NCBI GenBank assembly: GCA_945901085.1
Contig: CAMDJV010000009.1
Location: 1 to 64,000 of the forward strand
Reading direction: 5' to 3'
Length of the DNA stretch: 64,000 nucleotides
From: Rhodovarius crocodyli
GTDB taxonomy: Bacteria > Pseudomonadota > Alphaproteobacteria > Acetobacterales > Acetobacteraceae
Part shown: positions 32,959 to 41,698 of the stretch, one piece after another
How the letters are laid out: the number at the start of each line of letters is the position of its first letter
Numbering within the stretch: the stretch's first letter is position 1
Translations under genes and position numbers: made by a program
The notes under the pieces: generated by a model
Told to the model about the DNA's origin: nothing
Databases searched by the model: none
The model's input: only the letters and a program-made list of their open reading frames with translations

Positions 32959-34548
32959 ATGAGTGCAGCCGCCCTTGCCGGTACTGGCGTTGAAGCCATT
33001 GGCCCCGTCCATTCCAATCTGACGGCGCCCGGCCTTTACGCCCAAGCCCTGCAGCGCGGCGAGGGCCGACTCTCCGCCGACGGTGCCTTCATGGCGATCA
33101 CCGGCCAGCACACCGGCCGCTCGGTGCAGGACAAGTTCGTGGTGGATGACCCCGAGGCGACCCAGGAGATTTGGTGGGGCAAGATCAACCAGAAGATGTC
33201 GGTGGAGAATTTCGACAAATTCTCCACCAAGGTGAGGGGCTGGCTGGGCGAGCGGCCCGTGCTCTTCACCCAGGACCTTTATGCCGGTGCCGATCCTGAG
33301 CACCGCATCCGCGTCCGCCTGGTGACCACCAATGCCTGGCACGCGCTGTTTGCCCGCAACATGTTCATCCGCCCGCCGGTGGAAGAGCTGGCCGGCTTCA
33401 CGCCCGATTTCACCATCCTGCACGCGCCGGAATACGAGGCCGACCCAGCCACCGATGGCTGCCGCACCGCCACCTGCATCGCGCTCAGCTTCGCCAAGCG
33501 GGTGATCTGCATTGCCGGCACCAGCTATGCCGGCGAGATCAAGAAGAGCATTTTCACTGTGATGAACTGGCTGCTGCCGGCCCGCGGTATCCTGCCGATG
33601 CATTGCTCGGCCAATGTCGGCAAGGCTGGTGACGTGGCGCTGTTCTTCGGGCTCTCGGGCACCGGCAAGACCACGCTGTCGAGCGACCCTGAGCGCGCGC
33701 TGATCGGCGATGACGAGCATGGCTGGTCGGCCAATGGTGTCTTCAATTTCGAGGGCGGCTGCTACGCCAAGGTCGTCCGCCTCTCGCGTGAGGCTGAGCC
33801 GCAGATCTGGGATGCCTCGCACCGCTTCGGCGCCGTGCTTGAGAATGTGGTGGCCGATGCGCGCGGCCATCTCGACCTCGATGATGGCAGCCTGACGGAG
33901 AACACCCGCTCCTGCTACCCGGTTGAGTTCATTCCCAATATCCATGTTGGCGGCCGGGCCGGCCTGCCCAAGAATGTCGTGATGCTGACGGCCGATGCCT
34001 TTGGCGTGCTGCCGCCGATCTCCAAGCTCTCGGCCGCGCAGGCGATGTATCACTACCTGTCGGGCTATACCGCGCGCGTGGCCGGCACAGAGAAGGGCCT
34101 GGGGAAAGAACCGCAGGCGACCTTCAGCACCTGCTTCGGCGCCCCCTTCCTGCCGCGCCACCCCGAGGTCTATGGCCGCATGCTGAACGATCTTGTCGCG
34201 CAATACGGCGCCGATTGCTGGCTGGTGAACACCGGCTGGACCGGCGGCGCCTATGGCACCGGCCAACGCATGAGCATCCAGCACACCCGCGCCCTGCTGC
34301 GCGTGGCGCTGGATGGCAGCCTGGCCCAGGTGGAGTTCGAGCGTGACCCGTTCTTTGGCCTGATGATGCCCAAGGCCGTGCCCGGCATTCCCGCCGGCGT
34401 GCTGAACCCGCGCGATGGCTGGGCCGATAAGGCGGCTTATGACCACACGGCGCAGAATTTGGTGAGCCTTTTCGAGAAGAATTTCGAGAGCTTTGCCGGC
34501 GCGGTGGATGACAGCGTGAAGGCGGCGGCCATTCGCGCCGCAGCCTGA
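32959..34548 (+). CDS. pckA: ATP-dependent phosphoenolpyruvate carboxykinase
   Basis: A 529-residue PEPCK of the ATP-using class, which turns oxaloacetate and ATP into PEP, CO2 and ADP at the start of gluconeogenesis. The P-loop GLSGTGKTTLS (about residue 237), the preceding CSANVG and the AGTSYAGEIKKS segment are the family signatures, along with NTGWTGGAYGTGQRM near the end. The ATG at 32959 follows GGAGAA at nine bases. Its stop overlaps the start of the DUF2237 gene. Confidence 0.97.
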   Translation: MSAAALAGTGVEAIGPVHSNLTAPGLYAQALQRGEGRLSADGAFMAITGQHTGRSVQDKFVVDDPEATQEIWWGKINQKMSVENFDKFSTKVRGWLGERPVLFTQDLYAGADPEHRIRVRLVTTNAWHALFARNMFIRPPVEELAGFTPDFTILHAPEYEADPATDGCRTATCIALSFAKRVICIAGTSYAGEIKKSIFTVMNWLLPARGILPMHCSANVGKAGDVALFFGLSGTGKTTLSSDPERALIGDDEHGWSANGVFNFEGGCYAKVVRLSREAEPQIWDASHRFGAVLENVVADARGHLDLDDGSLTENTRSCYPVEFIPNIHVGGRAGLPKNVVMLTADAFGVLPPISKLSAAQAMYHYLSGYTARVAGTEKGLGKEPQATFSTCFGAPFLPRHPEVYGRMLNDLVAQYGADCWLVNTGWTGGAYGTGQRMSIQHTRALLRVALDGSLAQVEFERDPFFGLMMPKAVPGIPAGVLNPRDGWADKAAYDHTAQNLVSLFEKNFESFAGAVDDSVKAAAIRAAA

Positions 34549-34943
34549 TGCCCGATGGCTCAAGCTTCCGCCGGCCGGAAAAGCCCAGCGCATTGAACGT
34601 GCTGGGCGGTGTGCTCGAATCCTGCTCCCTCGCCCCGCTCACCGGCTGGTTTCGCGATGGTTGCTGCAACACCGATGCGCGCGATATCGGCCTGCACACC
34701 GTCTGCGCTGTGCTGACGGCAGAATTTCTGGAATTCAGCCGCAGCGTGGGCAATGACCTCAGCACCCCGCGGCCGGAATATGGCTTTCCCGGCCTCGCCC
34801 CCGGCCAATCCTGGTGCCTCTGCGCCGGGCGTTGGGAGGAGGCGCGCCAGGCCGGGCATGCGCCCTTGGTCAATCTGGCCGCCACCCATGCCGCCACGCT
34901 GGCGGTGGTGCGGCTGGAGGATTTACAGGCTCACGCGGCGTAG
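34548..34943 (+). CDS. DUF2237 family protein
   Basis: A 131-residue protein that matches DUF2237 along its whole length: NVLGGVLESCSLAPLTGWFRDGCC, HTVCAVLTAEFLEFSR, GNDLSTPRPEYGFPGL and WCLCAGRWEEA. Conserved cysteines suggest a metal or redox function, but none is established. It overlaps the pckA stop by one base (TGATG), and its last 21 bases overlap the convergent glycosyltransferase gene. Confidence 0.92.
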   Translation: MPDGSSFRRPEKPSALNVLGGVLESCSLAPLTGWFRDGCCNTDARDIGLHTVCAVLTAEFLEFSRSVGNDLSTPRPEYGFPGLAPGQSWCLCAGRWEEARQAGHAPLVNLAATHAATLAVVRLEDLQAHAA

Positions 34944-36974
34944 CTCGACGGCAGTCAGCCAGACCCCGGGCGGCACCTCAGGGCCAAGCCCGGTGCGCGC
35001 CCGCAGCTCCAGGCGGAGCCGCCCGGCCTTGACCGGCACGATCAGCATGCCGCCCGGCTGGGCCAGTGTCAGCGACAGCGTAACGCCACCGGCCGAAACT
35101 TCAGCCGGCTCGCGCGCCACAAAACGCAGGCCCAGCTCCCCATCTTCGGTCACGGCGAGGTGCAACGTGGCGCGATCGCCCGCCATGAAGGCACCCTCCG
35201 GCCCCGGCTTCCACCAGCCCTCGGCCAGCATGAGGCGCGGCTGGAAGGCGAAGGGCTCCGGCCAGTCATCCTCGAAGCGGCTGGATGGCCGGTACCGGAT
35301 GCCCGGCCGCAACAGCGGCGCGGCCAATCCACCCCCCGGCTGACCGGCCAGCCCTGCGAGCGCTGTGAACATCGCCTCGGTGACCTCGGGCCAGCCGCGT
35401 GGCCGGAAATTCTCCCGCAGGGTCTGCTCGGCCTCGCGCAATGCGCCTGGGGTGAAGAGCAGGCGGCGGAACACCGCCGCCGCCGCGGGCACATCCAGCG
35501 GGTCGATGGTGATGGCCGCTGCACCGCCCACCTCGGGCATCGAGTCGCGGTTCGAACAGACGCAGACGCGGCCGCGCGCCAGGCTCTCACCCACCGGCAG
35601 GCCCCAGCCCTCGGCCAGGCTGGGAAACGCAGTGAAGAGGCATTGGGTGTAGAGCGTCTCGATTTCGGCATCGGAGAGATCGGACATAATCCGAACCCGC
35701 TTGCGCAGGGCAGGCGACCATTCGAGTTCGGCATCGAATTGATCGGTCAGCCAGCCCCGCTTGCCGGCGATGACCAGCAGCGGCGGCTCCAGCCCCTGTT
35801 CCAGCAGCGACTCCCAGACCTGCAGCAGCAGTATCTGGTTTTTGCGAGGCTCGATCGTGCCCACGCATAGCACGAAGGGCTTGTCGCGAAGGCTGGCAAT
35901 CTGCCGGGTCCAGACAGGGGCGCCGGGCGGCGCCTCGGCCAGCCGATGCGCCAGCGGCACCGCCACGACCGGCACAAGCGGGTAGCCATGCCGGGCCATG
36001 AAGGCGCCGATATCGGCCGCCGTATGGGCGCTATTGGCGATGATGGCGTCAAAGCTATGCGCCGCCTCGCCAAGCGCCACGCTGAACTCCTCCACCAGCT
36101 CTGGCACGCAGACCTCGGGCATGCGCACCGGAATCAAGTCATGGATCAGCGGCACCACCTTCATGCCGGCCGCACGCACCCGGTGATGCAGCGGCGGGTT
36201 GCCGCCACCAATCCAGAAGGCCCCGGGCTGGAACAGCACCAGCCCTGATTGAGGCTCGGCCTCCGCCGCTGTCTCCAGCACATCCTTGATCACTTCGCGT
36301 ATCGCCTCGGTGCCGCCGCCCTTGCTGTCGAGCAGCTGCAGCATCGCCGCTATCCTGCTGGGCGAGAGGCACCAGATTCGCCGGTCCCATGGCATGGTGG
36401 TGATGATGGCGGCCAGCCCCGGCCTTGATATGGCCTGGCGCAGCAGCTCCAGCTGCACCCGCTGGATGCCGCTGGGGTGACGGTTATCGCGCAGGAAGAT
36501 CAGCAGATCGGCGATATCGATCCAGATGGTGGCAGCGCCGGGCGCGGCATCGGCATCGGGGCGAAGCCCGGGGGCGGAGAGGTCCAGCAGCGCCCGCCGC
36601 GTCTGTTCATTGGCGCCCAGGGCCACCGCGCGGGTGAAGGCGGCATGCGCCTCGCGAGCGCGCCCGGTGCTGCGGAGAAAGCGCCCGAGGGCGGCATGCA
36701 CCCGCCAATAATCCGGCGCCAGGGTCAGGGCGTGATGGTAGCAGGGCTCGGCGAGGGTCGGGCGATGGCGGTCACGATAGACCTGGCCCAGCATATACCA
36801 CGAGATGGGGTCATCCGGCCGCAGCCGGAGGTAGCGCCGATACAGCGCCTGGGCGAGCCTGAGCCTGCCTTTGACGCGCGCCTCCTCGGCCTTTTTGCGC
36901 AGCCTGGCACTGCGCAGGCGCCATGATTGGCGGGCAATGACGAGGCGCCAGAGGTCCACAGGATCTATGGCCAA
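34923..36974 (-). CDS. TPR-domain glycosyltransferase (GT4)
   Basis: A 683-residue protein. Residues about 25-140 are tetratricopeptide repeats (AQALYRRYLRLRPDDPISWYMLG and two more). A GT4/GT-B glycosyltransferase covers about 165-560, with the nucleotide-sugar half FVLCVGTIEPRKNQILLL, AFPSLAEGWGLPVGESLARG and a trailing beta domain. The substrate is unknown; fusion to TPRs suggests work in a surface-glycan or protein-glycosylation complex. The start is a TTG at 36974, with GGGAG nine bases upstream, inside a stable hairpin. The 3' end overlaps the DUF2237 gene by 21 bases. Confidence 0.9.
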   Translation of the reverse strand: MAIDPVDLWRLVIARQSWRLRSARLRKKAEEARVKGRLRLAQALYRRYLRLRPDDPISWYMLGQVYRDRHRPTLAEPCYHHALTLAPDYWRVHAALGRFLRSTGRAREAHAAFTRAVALGANEQTRRALLDLSAPGLRPDADAAPGAATIWIDIADLLIFLRDNRHPSGIQRVQLELLRQAISRPGLAAIITTMPWDRRIWCLSPSRIAAMLQLLDSKGGGTEAIREVIKDVLETAAEAEPQSGLVLFQPGAFWIGGGNPPLHHRVRAAGMKVVPLIHDLIPVRMPEVCVPELVEEFSVALGEAAHSFDAIIANSAHTAADIGAFMARHGYPLVPVVAVPLAHRLAEAPPGAPVWTRQIASLRDKPFVLCVGTIEPRKNQILLLQVWESLLEQGLEPPLLVIAGKRGWLTDQFDAELEWSPALRKRVRIMSDLSDAEIETLYTQCLFTAFPSLAEGWGLPVGESLARGRVCVCSNRDSMPEVGGAAAITIDPLDVPAAAAVFRRLLFTPGALREAEQTLRENFRPRGWPEVTEAMFTALAGLAGQPGGGLAAPLLRPGIRYRPSSRFEDDWPEPFAFQPRLMLAEGWWKPGPEGAFMAGDRATLHLAVTEDGELGLRFVAREPAEVSAGGVTLSLTLAQPGGMLIVPVKAGRLRLELRARTGLGPEVPPGVWLTAVELRRVSL

Positions 36975-37015
36975 GTTTGTATTCTCCCGCTGCAGGCTGC
37001 GGGAGAAGAATACAA
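36975..37015 (-). promoter_or_regulatory. Hairpin that buries the ribosome site of the TPR-glycosyltransferase
   Basis: In the leader RNA UUGUAUU and CUCCCGC (separated by a three-base bulge, 37015-36999) pair with GCGGGAGAAUACAA (36990-36977), leaving an eight-base loop. The GGGAG ribosome site of the TTG start lies in the 3' arm, and the stem ends two bases before the start. It could act as an on/off switch for translation. No T-tract follows, so it is not a typical terminator. Confidence 0.6.
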
Positions 37016-37109
37016 TTCCTGAGCATTATTACAATATCAGCGCCATCGCGTATGGCTGCGGGCGCTTAGCCTGACAAGGCGCCGGTGGGGCGGCTCGGCG
37101 ATTGACCGC

Positions 37110-37685
37110 TCAAAGCTCGGGGGCAAGCTCCAGTGCCGTCAGCCGCCATTCCGGCCAGGATGGCTGCGGCGGCTCGACGAAGAGCGGAAGGGCATTGGGG
37201 GTGCGCACATTGGAGGGCAGGCCCGCCTCGTAGCGAAACGCCCGCCACAGCGCGCCATGCGCCACCACCAGTACCGGCCCAGGCAACGCCGTGGCGCGGT
37301 TGATGGCGCCCACCGTGCGGGCGCGCAGGGCGGCGAAGCTCTCGGCACCTTTTGGGGTATATTCATCGGCGATCCAACTATCGTACCAATCGCCCATGGG
37401 CTGGCCTTCCTGCTCGCCGAACTCTACCTCGCGCAGGTCATGGTCGATGGTGAAGCCCTGGCCGAGCACCGCCGCCACCGCCGCCGCGGTATCACGCGCG
37501 CGGGAGAGGGGCGAGGCGATGATGCTGCCAAAGCTATGGCCGGCCAGGCTGCGCGCCGCACGCTCTGCCTGGGCGCGGCCGACGGCGTTCAGCGGGATAT
37601 CCGTCACCCCCTGGGAGAGGCCGCGGGCATTCCAATCCGTCTCGCCATGGCGGAGGAACCAGAAGGGGATGGGGTTGAGGCTCAC
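37110..37685 (-). CDS. Histidine phosphatase family protein
   Basis: A 191-residue member of the phosphoglycerate-mutase-like branch of the histidine phosphatases. The RHGE motif is in FWFLRHGETDWNARG (catalytic His near residue 13), a second Arg is in ASPLSRARDTA, and the second His is in VLVVAHGALWR. The substrate is unknown; related proteins include phosphatases for small phosphomonoesters. It starts in an ATGA overlap with the upstream glutathione transferase gene. Confidence 0.92.
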   Translation of the reverse strand: MSLNPIPFWFLRHGETDWNARGLSQGVTDIPLNAVGRAQAERAARSLAGHSFGSIIASPLSRARDTAAAVAAVLGQGFTIDHDLREVEFGEQEGQPMGDWYDSWIADEYTPKGAESFAALRARTVGAINRATALPGPVLVVAHGALWRAFRYEAGLPSNVRTPNALPLFVEPPQPSWPEWRLTALELAPEL

Positions 37686-38299
37686 GCCAGGCCTTCGGCG
37701 GCCATGGTGCGGGCGACGGCGGGGCGGGCTTTCATCCGGTCATAATGCGCGGCGACATTGGCCGGCAGCGCATGGCCCAGCCGCGCCGCCCACCAGAAGC
37801 AAACATAGAACAGCGCGCTATCGGCGATGGAGAATTCGCCGCAAAGATAGTCCTGGCCTTCCAGCGCGCGGTCCATCACCGCCAGGCCCTTCTCATAGAT
37901 CTCGCGGCCGCGGGCCTTCACCGCCTCGTGGTCGGCCTCGGAGGGGGCGAAATTCGCCGGGCGGAAGATCCGGGAAAAGCCCTGCATATGCATGGTGGCC
38001 ACGGCGAAATCGGTCAATTCCAGCGCGCGGGCGGCCATGGCGGGGTCAGCCGGCAGCAGCCTCGCCTCGGGGTTGGTCGCCGCCAGATAATAGGCGATGG
38101 CCGGGTATTCGGTCAGCACCGAGCCATCATCGCGCAGCAGGGTCGGCACCTTGGATTTGGCGTTGATGCTGGTGAATTCCGGCTTGAACTGCGCACCCTC
38201 GCGCAGGTTCAGCAACACGGCCTCATAGGGCTTGCCGATTTCCTCGAGCAGCAGGTGAATGCCGAGGGAACAGGCGCCGGGGGCATAGAACAGCTTCAT
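37682..38299 (-). CDS. Glutathione S-transferase, beta class-like (copy 1)
   Basis: A 205-residue cytosolic GST with an N-terminal thioredoxin fold (MKLFYAPGACSLGIHLLLEE; Cys10 of the beta class is present) and a helical C-terminal domain (DYLCGEFSIADSALFYVCFWW, the N-capping ADSA motif). The cis-Pro loop KVPTLLRDDGSVLTE is intact. It is 13 bases from a second, clearly related GST gene and overlaps the phosphatase gene downstream. Confidence 0.93.
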   Translation of the reverse strand: MKLFYAPGACSLGIHLLLEEIGKPYEAVLLNLREGAQFKPEFTSINAKSKVPTLLRDDGSVLTEYPAIAYYLAATNPEARLLPADPAMAARALELTDFAVATMHMQGFSRIFRPANFAPSEADHEAVKARGREIYEKGLAVMDRALEGQDYLCGEFSIADSALFYVCFWWAARLGHALPANVAAHYDRMKARPAVARTMAAEGLA

Positions 38300-38312
38300 C
38301 GTGTGGTCTCCT

Positions 38313-38927
38313 TCAAGCGGCTTCGGCGGCCAGGGCGCGGGCCACGGCGGGGCGGGCCATCATGGCCTCATAATGGGCAGCAATGCGCGTGGGCGGCGTG
38401 ATGCCGGCGCGCAGGCACCACCGCTCGAGGAAGAACAGCGCGCAATCGGCCACCGAGAAGCCGCTGGGCAGCAGCCAGTCCGAGCCCTTCCAGCTTTGCG
38501 CCAGCAGGGCCAGGTATTTCTCGGCCAGGGCCTTGCCCTGGGCCACCACGCGGGGCTCATCCTCGGCATCGCGGGCGAAATTCACCGCGCGGAACTGCCG
38601 GGTGAAAGCCTGGGGATGGATGGTGCCGCAAATATAGTCGAGCATTTCCAGCACCCGCGTCTCGCCCTCGAGATCGGTGGGGATCAGCTTTGCGGCGGGG
38701 TTGGATTTGGCGAGCCAGAAGGCGATGGTCTGGAATTCGGTGAGCACCGAGCCATCATCGCGCAGCAGCGTGGGCACCTTCGATTTGGGGTTCATCGCGA
38801 TGAATTCGGGCGTATAGGTTCCGCCATCGCGGGTGGAGAAACGCTCGGCGGCGAAGGGCTTGCCGATCTCCTCGAGGATGACATGGATACCCAGCGAACA
38901 GGCGCCGGGTGAATAGAGCAGCTTCAT
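38313..38927 (-). CDS. Glutathione S-transferase, beta class-like (copy 2)
   Basis: A 204-residue paralogue of the next gene, with the same N-terminal plan (MKLLYSPGACSLGIHVILEE) and KSKVPTLLRDDGSVLTE loop. The C-terminal halves differ more, which suggests an old tandem duplication with different substrates. The ATG at 38927 is preferred over 38933 because GGGGAG is six bases upstream of it but adjacent to the other. prs lies upstream with a 22-base gap. Confidence 0.93.
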   Translation of the reverse strand: MKLLYSPGACSLGIHVILEEIGKPFAAERFSTRDGGTYTPEFIAMNPKSKVPTLLRDDGSVLTEFQTIAFWLAKSNPAAKLIPTDLEGETRVLEMLDYICGTIHPQAFTRQFRAVNFARDAEDEPRVVAQGKALAEKYLALLAQSWKGSDWLLPSGFSVADCALFFLERWCLRAGITPPTRIAAHYEAMMARPAVARALAAEAA

Positions 38928-38949
38928 CCTCATCTCCCCATCAGGATTA

Positions 38950-39882
38950 TCAGTCGAACAGCGACGAGACCGAGCTTTCTTCGCTGATGCGGCGCATCGC
39001 CTCGGCCAGTAGGGCGGCGATGGGCAATTGCCGGGTATTGGCGGAATTGCGCACCGCTTCGGTGGCGGCGATGCTGTCGGTTACCGTCATCATCTCGATG
39101 GGGGCTGCGCCCACGCGGGCAACGGCGCCGCCCGAGAAAACCCCATGCGTGACATAGGCCGAAACCGAGCGGGCGCCATTGCGCATCAGCGCATCCGCCG
39201 CGTTGCAATGGGTGCCGCCGCTGTCGATGATGTCGTCGACGATGATGCAGTCGCGCCCCGTCACATCGCCGATCACGTTCATCACTTCGGAGACGCCAGC
39301 GCGCTCGCGCCGCTTGTCGATGATGGCGAGGTCGGTGTGCAGGCGGGTGGCGATCGAGCGGGCGCGCACCACGCCGCCAACATCGGGGGAGACGACCATC
39401 AGGTCCCGCCCGGCATAGCGCTCCTGGATATCCTTGGCGAAGAGGGGGGCTGCGATCAGGTTATCGACCGGAATATCGAAGAAGCCCTGAATCTGGCCGG
39501 CGTGCAAATCCATTGTCAGCACACGGTCGGCCCCTGCCTCGGTGATGAGGTTGGCCACCAGCTTGGCTGAAATCGGCGTGCGCGGGCCGCTCTTGCGGTC
39601 CTGACGGGCGTAACCGAAATAGGGGATCACTGCCGTCACCCGCCGCGCGCTGGAACGGCGCAGTGCGTCAAGCGTGATCAGCAGCTCCATCAGATGGTCA
39701 TTGGCCGGAAAGCTGGTGGATTGGATGACGAAGACATCCTCACCACGAATATTTTCATGGAACTCGACGAAGATCTCCATATCGGCGAAGCGCCGGATGG
39801 AGGCCTTGACCAAAGGCAGTTCCAAATTATCGGCAACGGCCTGTGCGAGGGGCATGTTGCTGTTGCAGGCGACGATTTTCAT
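38950..39882 (-). CDS. prs: Ribose-phosphate pyrophosphokinase (PRPP synthase)
   Basis: A 310-residue PRPP synthase (class I), which makes phosphoribosyl pyrophosphate from ribose 5-phosphate and ATP for nucleotide, histidine and NAD synthesis. Key motifs are the [15 protein letters not shown] region, [17 protein letters not shown], and the PRPP-binding loop [12 protein letters not shown]. The ATG at 39882 has GGAG five bases upstream. Its product feeds the nicotinate phosphoribosyltransferase found 13 kb away. Confidence 0.97.
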   Translation of the reverse strand: MKIVACNSNMPLAQAVADNLELPLVKASIRRFADMEIFVEFHENIRGEDVFVIQSTSFPANDHLMELLITLDALRRSSARRVTAVIPYFGYARQDRKSGPRTPISAKLVANLITEAGADRVLTMDLHAGQIQGFFDIPVDNLIAAPLFAKDIQERYAGRDLMVVSPDVGGVVRARSIATRLHTDLAIIDKRRERAGVSEVMNVIGDVTGRDCIIVDDIIDSGGTHCNAADALMRNGARSVSAYVTHGVFSGGAVARVGAAPIEMMTVTDSIAATEAVRNSANTRQLPIAALLAEAMRRISEESSVSSLFD

Positions 39883-39964
39883 GCAGGCTCCAGAACTCCG
39901 CCTCGGCGGGAGTGACGTATCAACGTAACGCCGCCATGGCAACCGGGGCATCCAATGAGATGGT

Positions 39965-39982
39965 TGGGCTCAGCGGAGCCCA
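39965..39982 (-). terminator. Short hairpin at the end of the lipoprotein gene
   Basis: A perfect seven-base stem TGGGCTC (39965-39971) and GAGCCCA (39976-39982) with a four-base loop includes the lipoprotein stop codon. There is no T-tract, so a role as terminator is weakly supported. Confidence 0.3.
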
Positions 39983-40899
39983 GGCGGTGGTGGGGCGCCG
40001 CCCGCGGCCGGTATCTCCTGTGCTGGTGCAGAGAGCTGCGGCGTGGTCGCATTGCGGATGATGGTCTGCACCCCGCCGCTGGCCTGCTCGGCGGCGACAT
40101 AGGCGATATCGCCCCAGAAGCGGTTCAGCCGCCCCGCCGGCACCTCATTGACCTGCACCACCCGGCCCAGCTCCTCGCCATCGCGCCGGGTGACGATCCA
40201 TTGCAGATCCACCACCTGGGCATTGTCGGCCGGGGCTGTGATGCGCACCTCGGCGGTCAGGCCATATTGCGCGCCCTCCGCCGCATCCTGCACGACGAAG
40301 CCGAGATTGGACATGAATTCGCGCATCCGCGCAGCCAGGGCCTGGGCGCCATCGCCTGGCGCGCCGCGCACCGGCAGAAAGCGCACCCGGGGTGGCCCGG
40401 AGGAAATCGCCCCCGGGGTGGCCGAAGCGCGGGCGGCCTGCACCGAGAGCAGGAGCCGTGTGAGCCCCGGCGTGGCCTGGGCGGCCACCTGGGCGAGCAT
40501 TGGCGGCGTGGGCTCGGCCCAGGCGCGGATGGGCACCCCCGCCCCCTCATGCACGCCCTGCGAGCGGCCATCGGCATTGACCAGCTCAAAGCGCGGCCGC
40601 ACGACATTGCCGGCGCTCTCGGCGGTGATGAGCAATTGCCAATCGAGCGGCAAGGGCCTGTCGATGGCAATCGCCGGCACCTCCTCGCCCTGCAAGGCGG
40701 CCGTCATCGCCTCGGCCAGGCGCCTGGCATTGGCCTCGTCGAGCAGCGCCTGCGGCGGCGGCGGCACGGCCAGGCGGATGGCCAGGGGAATAGCCAGGCT
40801 GCGGGCCTGACGGCCAGGATTGCCGCGGAAGGGCTGCGGCAGATCGCCACAACCCGCCAGCAGCAGCAAAACGGCAAGGCAGGCGCTACAGAATCGCAC
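39970..40899 (-). CDS. Lipoprotein of unknown function
   Basis: A 309-residue lipoprotein: a signal peptide RFCSACLAVLLLLAGC with a lipobox LAGC. The mature part has no family I recognise; it starts DLPQPFRGNPGRQARSLAIPL and contains a region with alternating strands (RFELVNADGRSQG, DLQWIVTRRDGEELGRVVQV) and a Pro-rich tail. A GTG at 40899 gives a signal of normal length; an ATG at 40947 in the same frame would add a second hydrophobic, aromatic-rich stretch. The gene follows pgeF in what looks like the lgt operon. Confidence 0.75.
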   Translation of the reverse strand: MRFCSACLAVLLLLAGCGDLPQPFRGNPGRQARSLAIPLAIRLAVPPPPQALLDEANARRLAEAMTAALQGEEVPAIAIDRPLPLDWQLLITAESAGNVVRPRFELVNADGRSQGVHEGAGVPIRAWAEPTPPMLAQVAAQATPGLTRLLLSVQAARASATPGAISSGPPRVRFLPVRGAPGDGAQALAARMREFMSNLGFVVQDAAEGAQYGLTAEVRITAPADNAQVVDLQWIVTRRDGEELGRVVQVNEVPAGRLNRFWGDIAYVAAEQASGGVQTIIRNATTPQLSAPAQEIPAAGGAPPPPGLR

Positions 40900-40954
40900 A
40901 GGTGGCCACCATGGTGAGAATGCAAAGGAAAAGAAAAACCACGACATAGGGCAT
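40886..40954 (-). CDS. Possible 22-residue membrane peptide
   Basis: An ATG three bases after the pgeF stop opens a short frame, MPYVVVFLFLCILTMVATCAIL, wholly hydrophobic and ending 12 bases inside the lipoprotein gene, in another frame. GGGA lies upstream within the pgeF end. It could be a real single-pass micropeptide translated by coupling, or a chance frame in a T-rich patch. Confidence 0.3.
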   Translation of the reverse strand: MPYVVVFLFLCILTMVATCAIL

Positions 40955-40957
40955 AGC

Positions 40958-41698
40958 TCAGATCCCAATGGCGGAGAGCTGATGGCCGATCGGCCCCTCG
41001 CCCGCTAGGGTGCGGCGGCGATGGCTGAAGAATTGTGCCGGCTGCGCCAAGGTATCATCGAAGGTGGCATTGGCCTCGGCGCCTGCCGCGCGCAGCCGGG
41101 CCAGGCAATAGCCGGGCAGGTCGAATTGCCAGCGCTCTGGCCGCTGGCCGGGGATGAAGAAGGCCTCGCCATCGCCGGGTTGGGCCAGCACGGCGTCGCG
41201 CAGATCGGCACCCACCTCATAGCTCGCCTGGCCGATGCAGGGCCCCACCACGGCGGTGATATCCCGTGCACCCAGGGCGCGCATGGCCTCCAGCGTCGCT
41301 TCCAGCACCCCGGCGACGGCGCCGCGCCAGCCGGCATGGGCAGCCCCCACAATGCCGGCCCGTGCATCGGCAAAGAGCACCGGCCCGCAATCGGCGGTGA
41401 CCACGCCCAGCAGCAACCCTGGCCGTGCCGTGACCAGCGCATCGGCCACCGGCCGGCTTTCCCAGGGGCCATCACACACCGCCACGGCCACGCCATGCAC
41501 CTGATGCACGCCCACCAGGGCCTCGGGCGCAAAACCCAGGCTGCGGGCGGCGCGGGCGCGGTTCTCCGCCACCCGCTCCGGCAGGTCGGCGCTGCGGTCG
41601 GAGCAATTGAGCGCGGCAAAGCCGCCCTCGCTCACCCCGCCCTGGCGGGTGAAGAAACCATGCCGCGTGCCGGCCAGGCCAGGATGGAGGATCATCAT
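40958..41698 (-). CDS. pgeF: Purine nucleoside phosphorylase / laccase-domain protein (PgeF)
   Basis: A 246-residue protein of the multi-copper-polyphenol-oxidoreductase (DUF152) family; YfiH/PgeF relatives edit peptidoglycan precursors or act on purine nucleosides. The zinc/copper ligands are visible in HQVHG, TADCGPVLFAD and AAHAGWRGAVAGVL, with FFSHRR near the C-terminus. The ATG at 41698 overlaps the stop of the methyltransferase gene by four bases. Confidence 0.92.
   Translation of the reverse strand: MMILHPGLAGTRHGFFTRQGGVSEGGFAALNCSDRSADLPERVAENRARAARSLGFAPEALVGVHQVHGVAVAVCDGPWESRPVADALVTARPGLLLGVVTADCGPVLFADARAGIVGAAHAGWRGAVAGVLEATLEAMRALGARDITAVVGPCIGQASYEVGADLRDAVLAQPGDGEAFFIPGQRPERWQFDLPGYCLARLRAAGAEANATFDDTLAQPAQFFSHRRRTLAGEGPIGHQLSAIGI

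Noticed and set aside
32899-34593. A - strand frame of 564 codons antisense to pckA.
   Set aside because: pckA is certain; the antisense translation has no recognisable family and only reflects codon bias.
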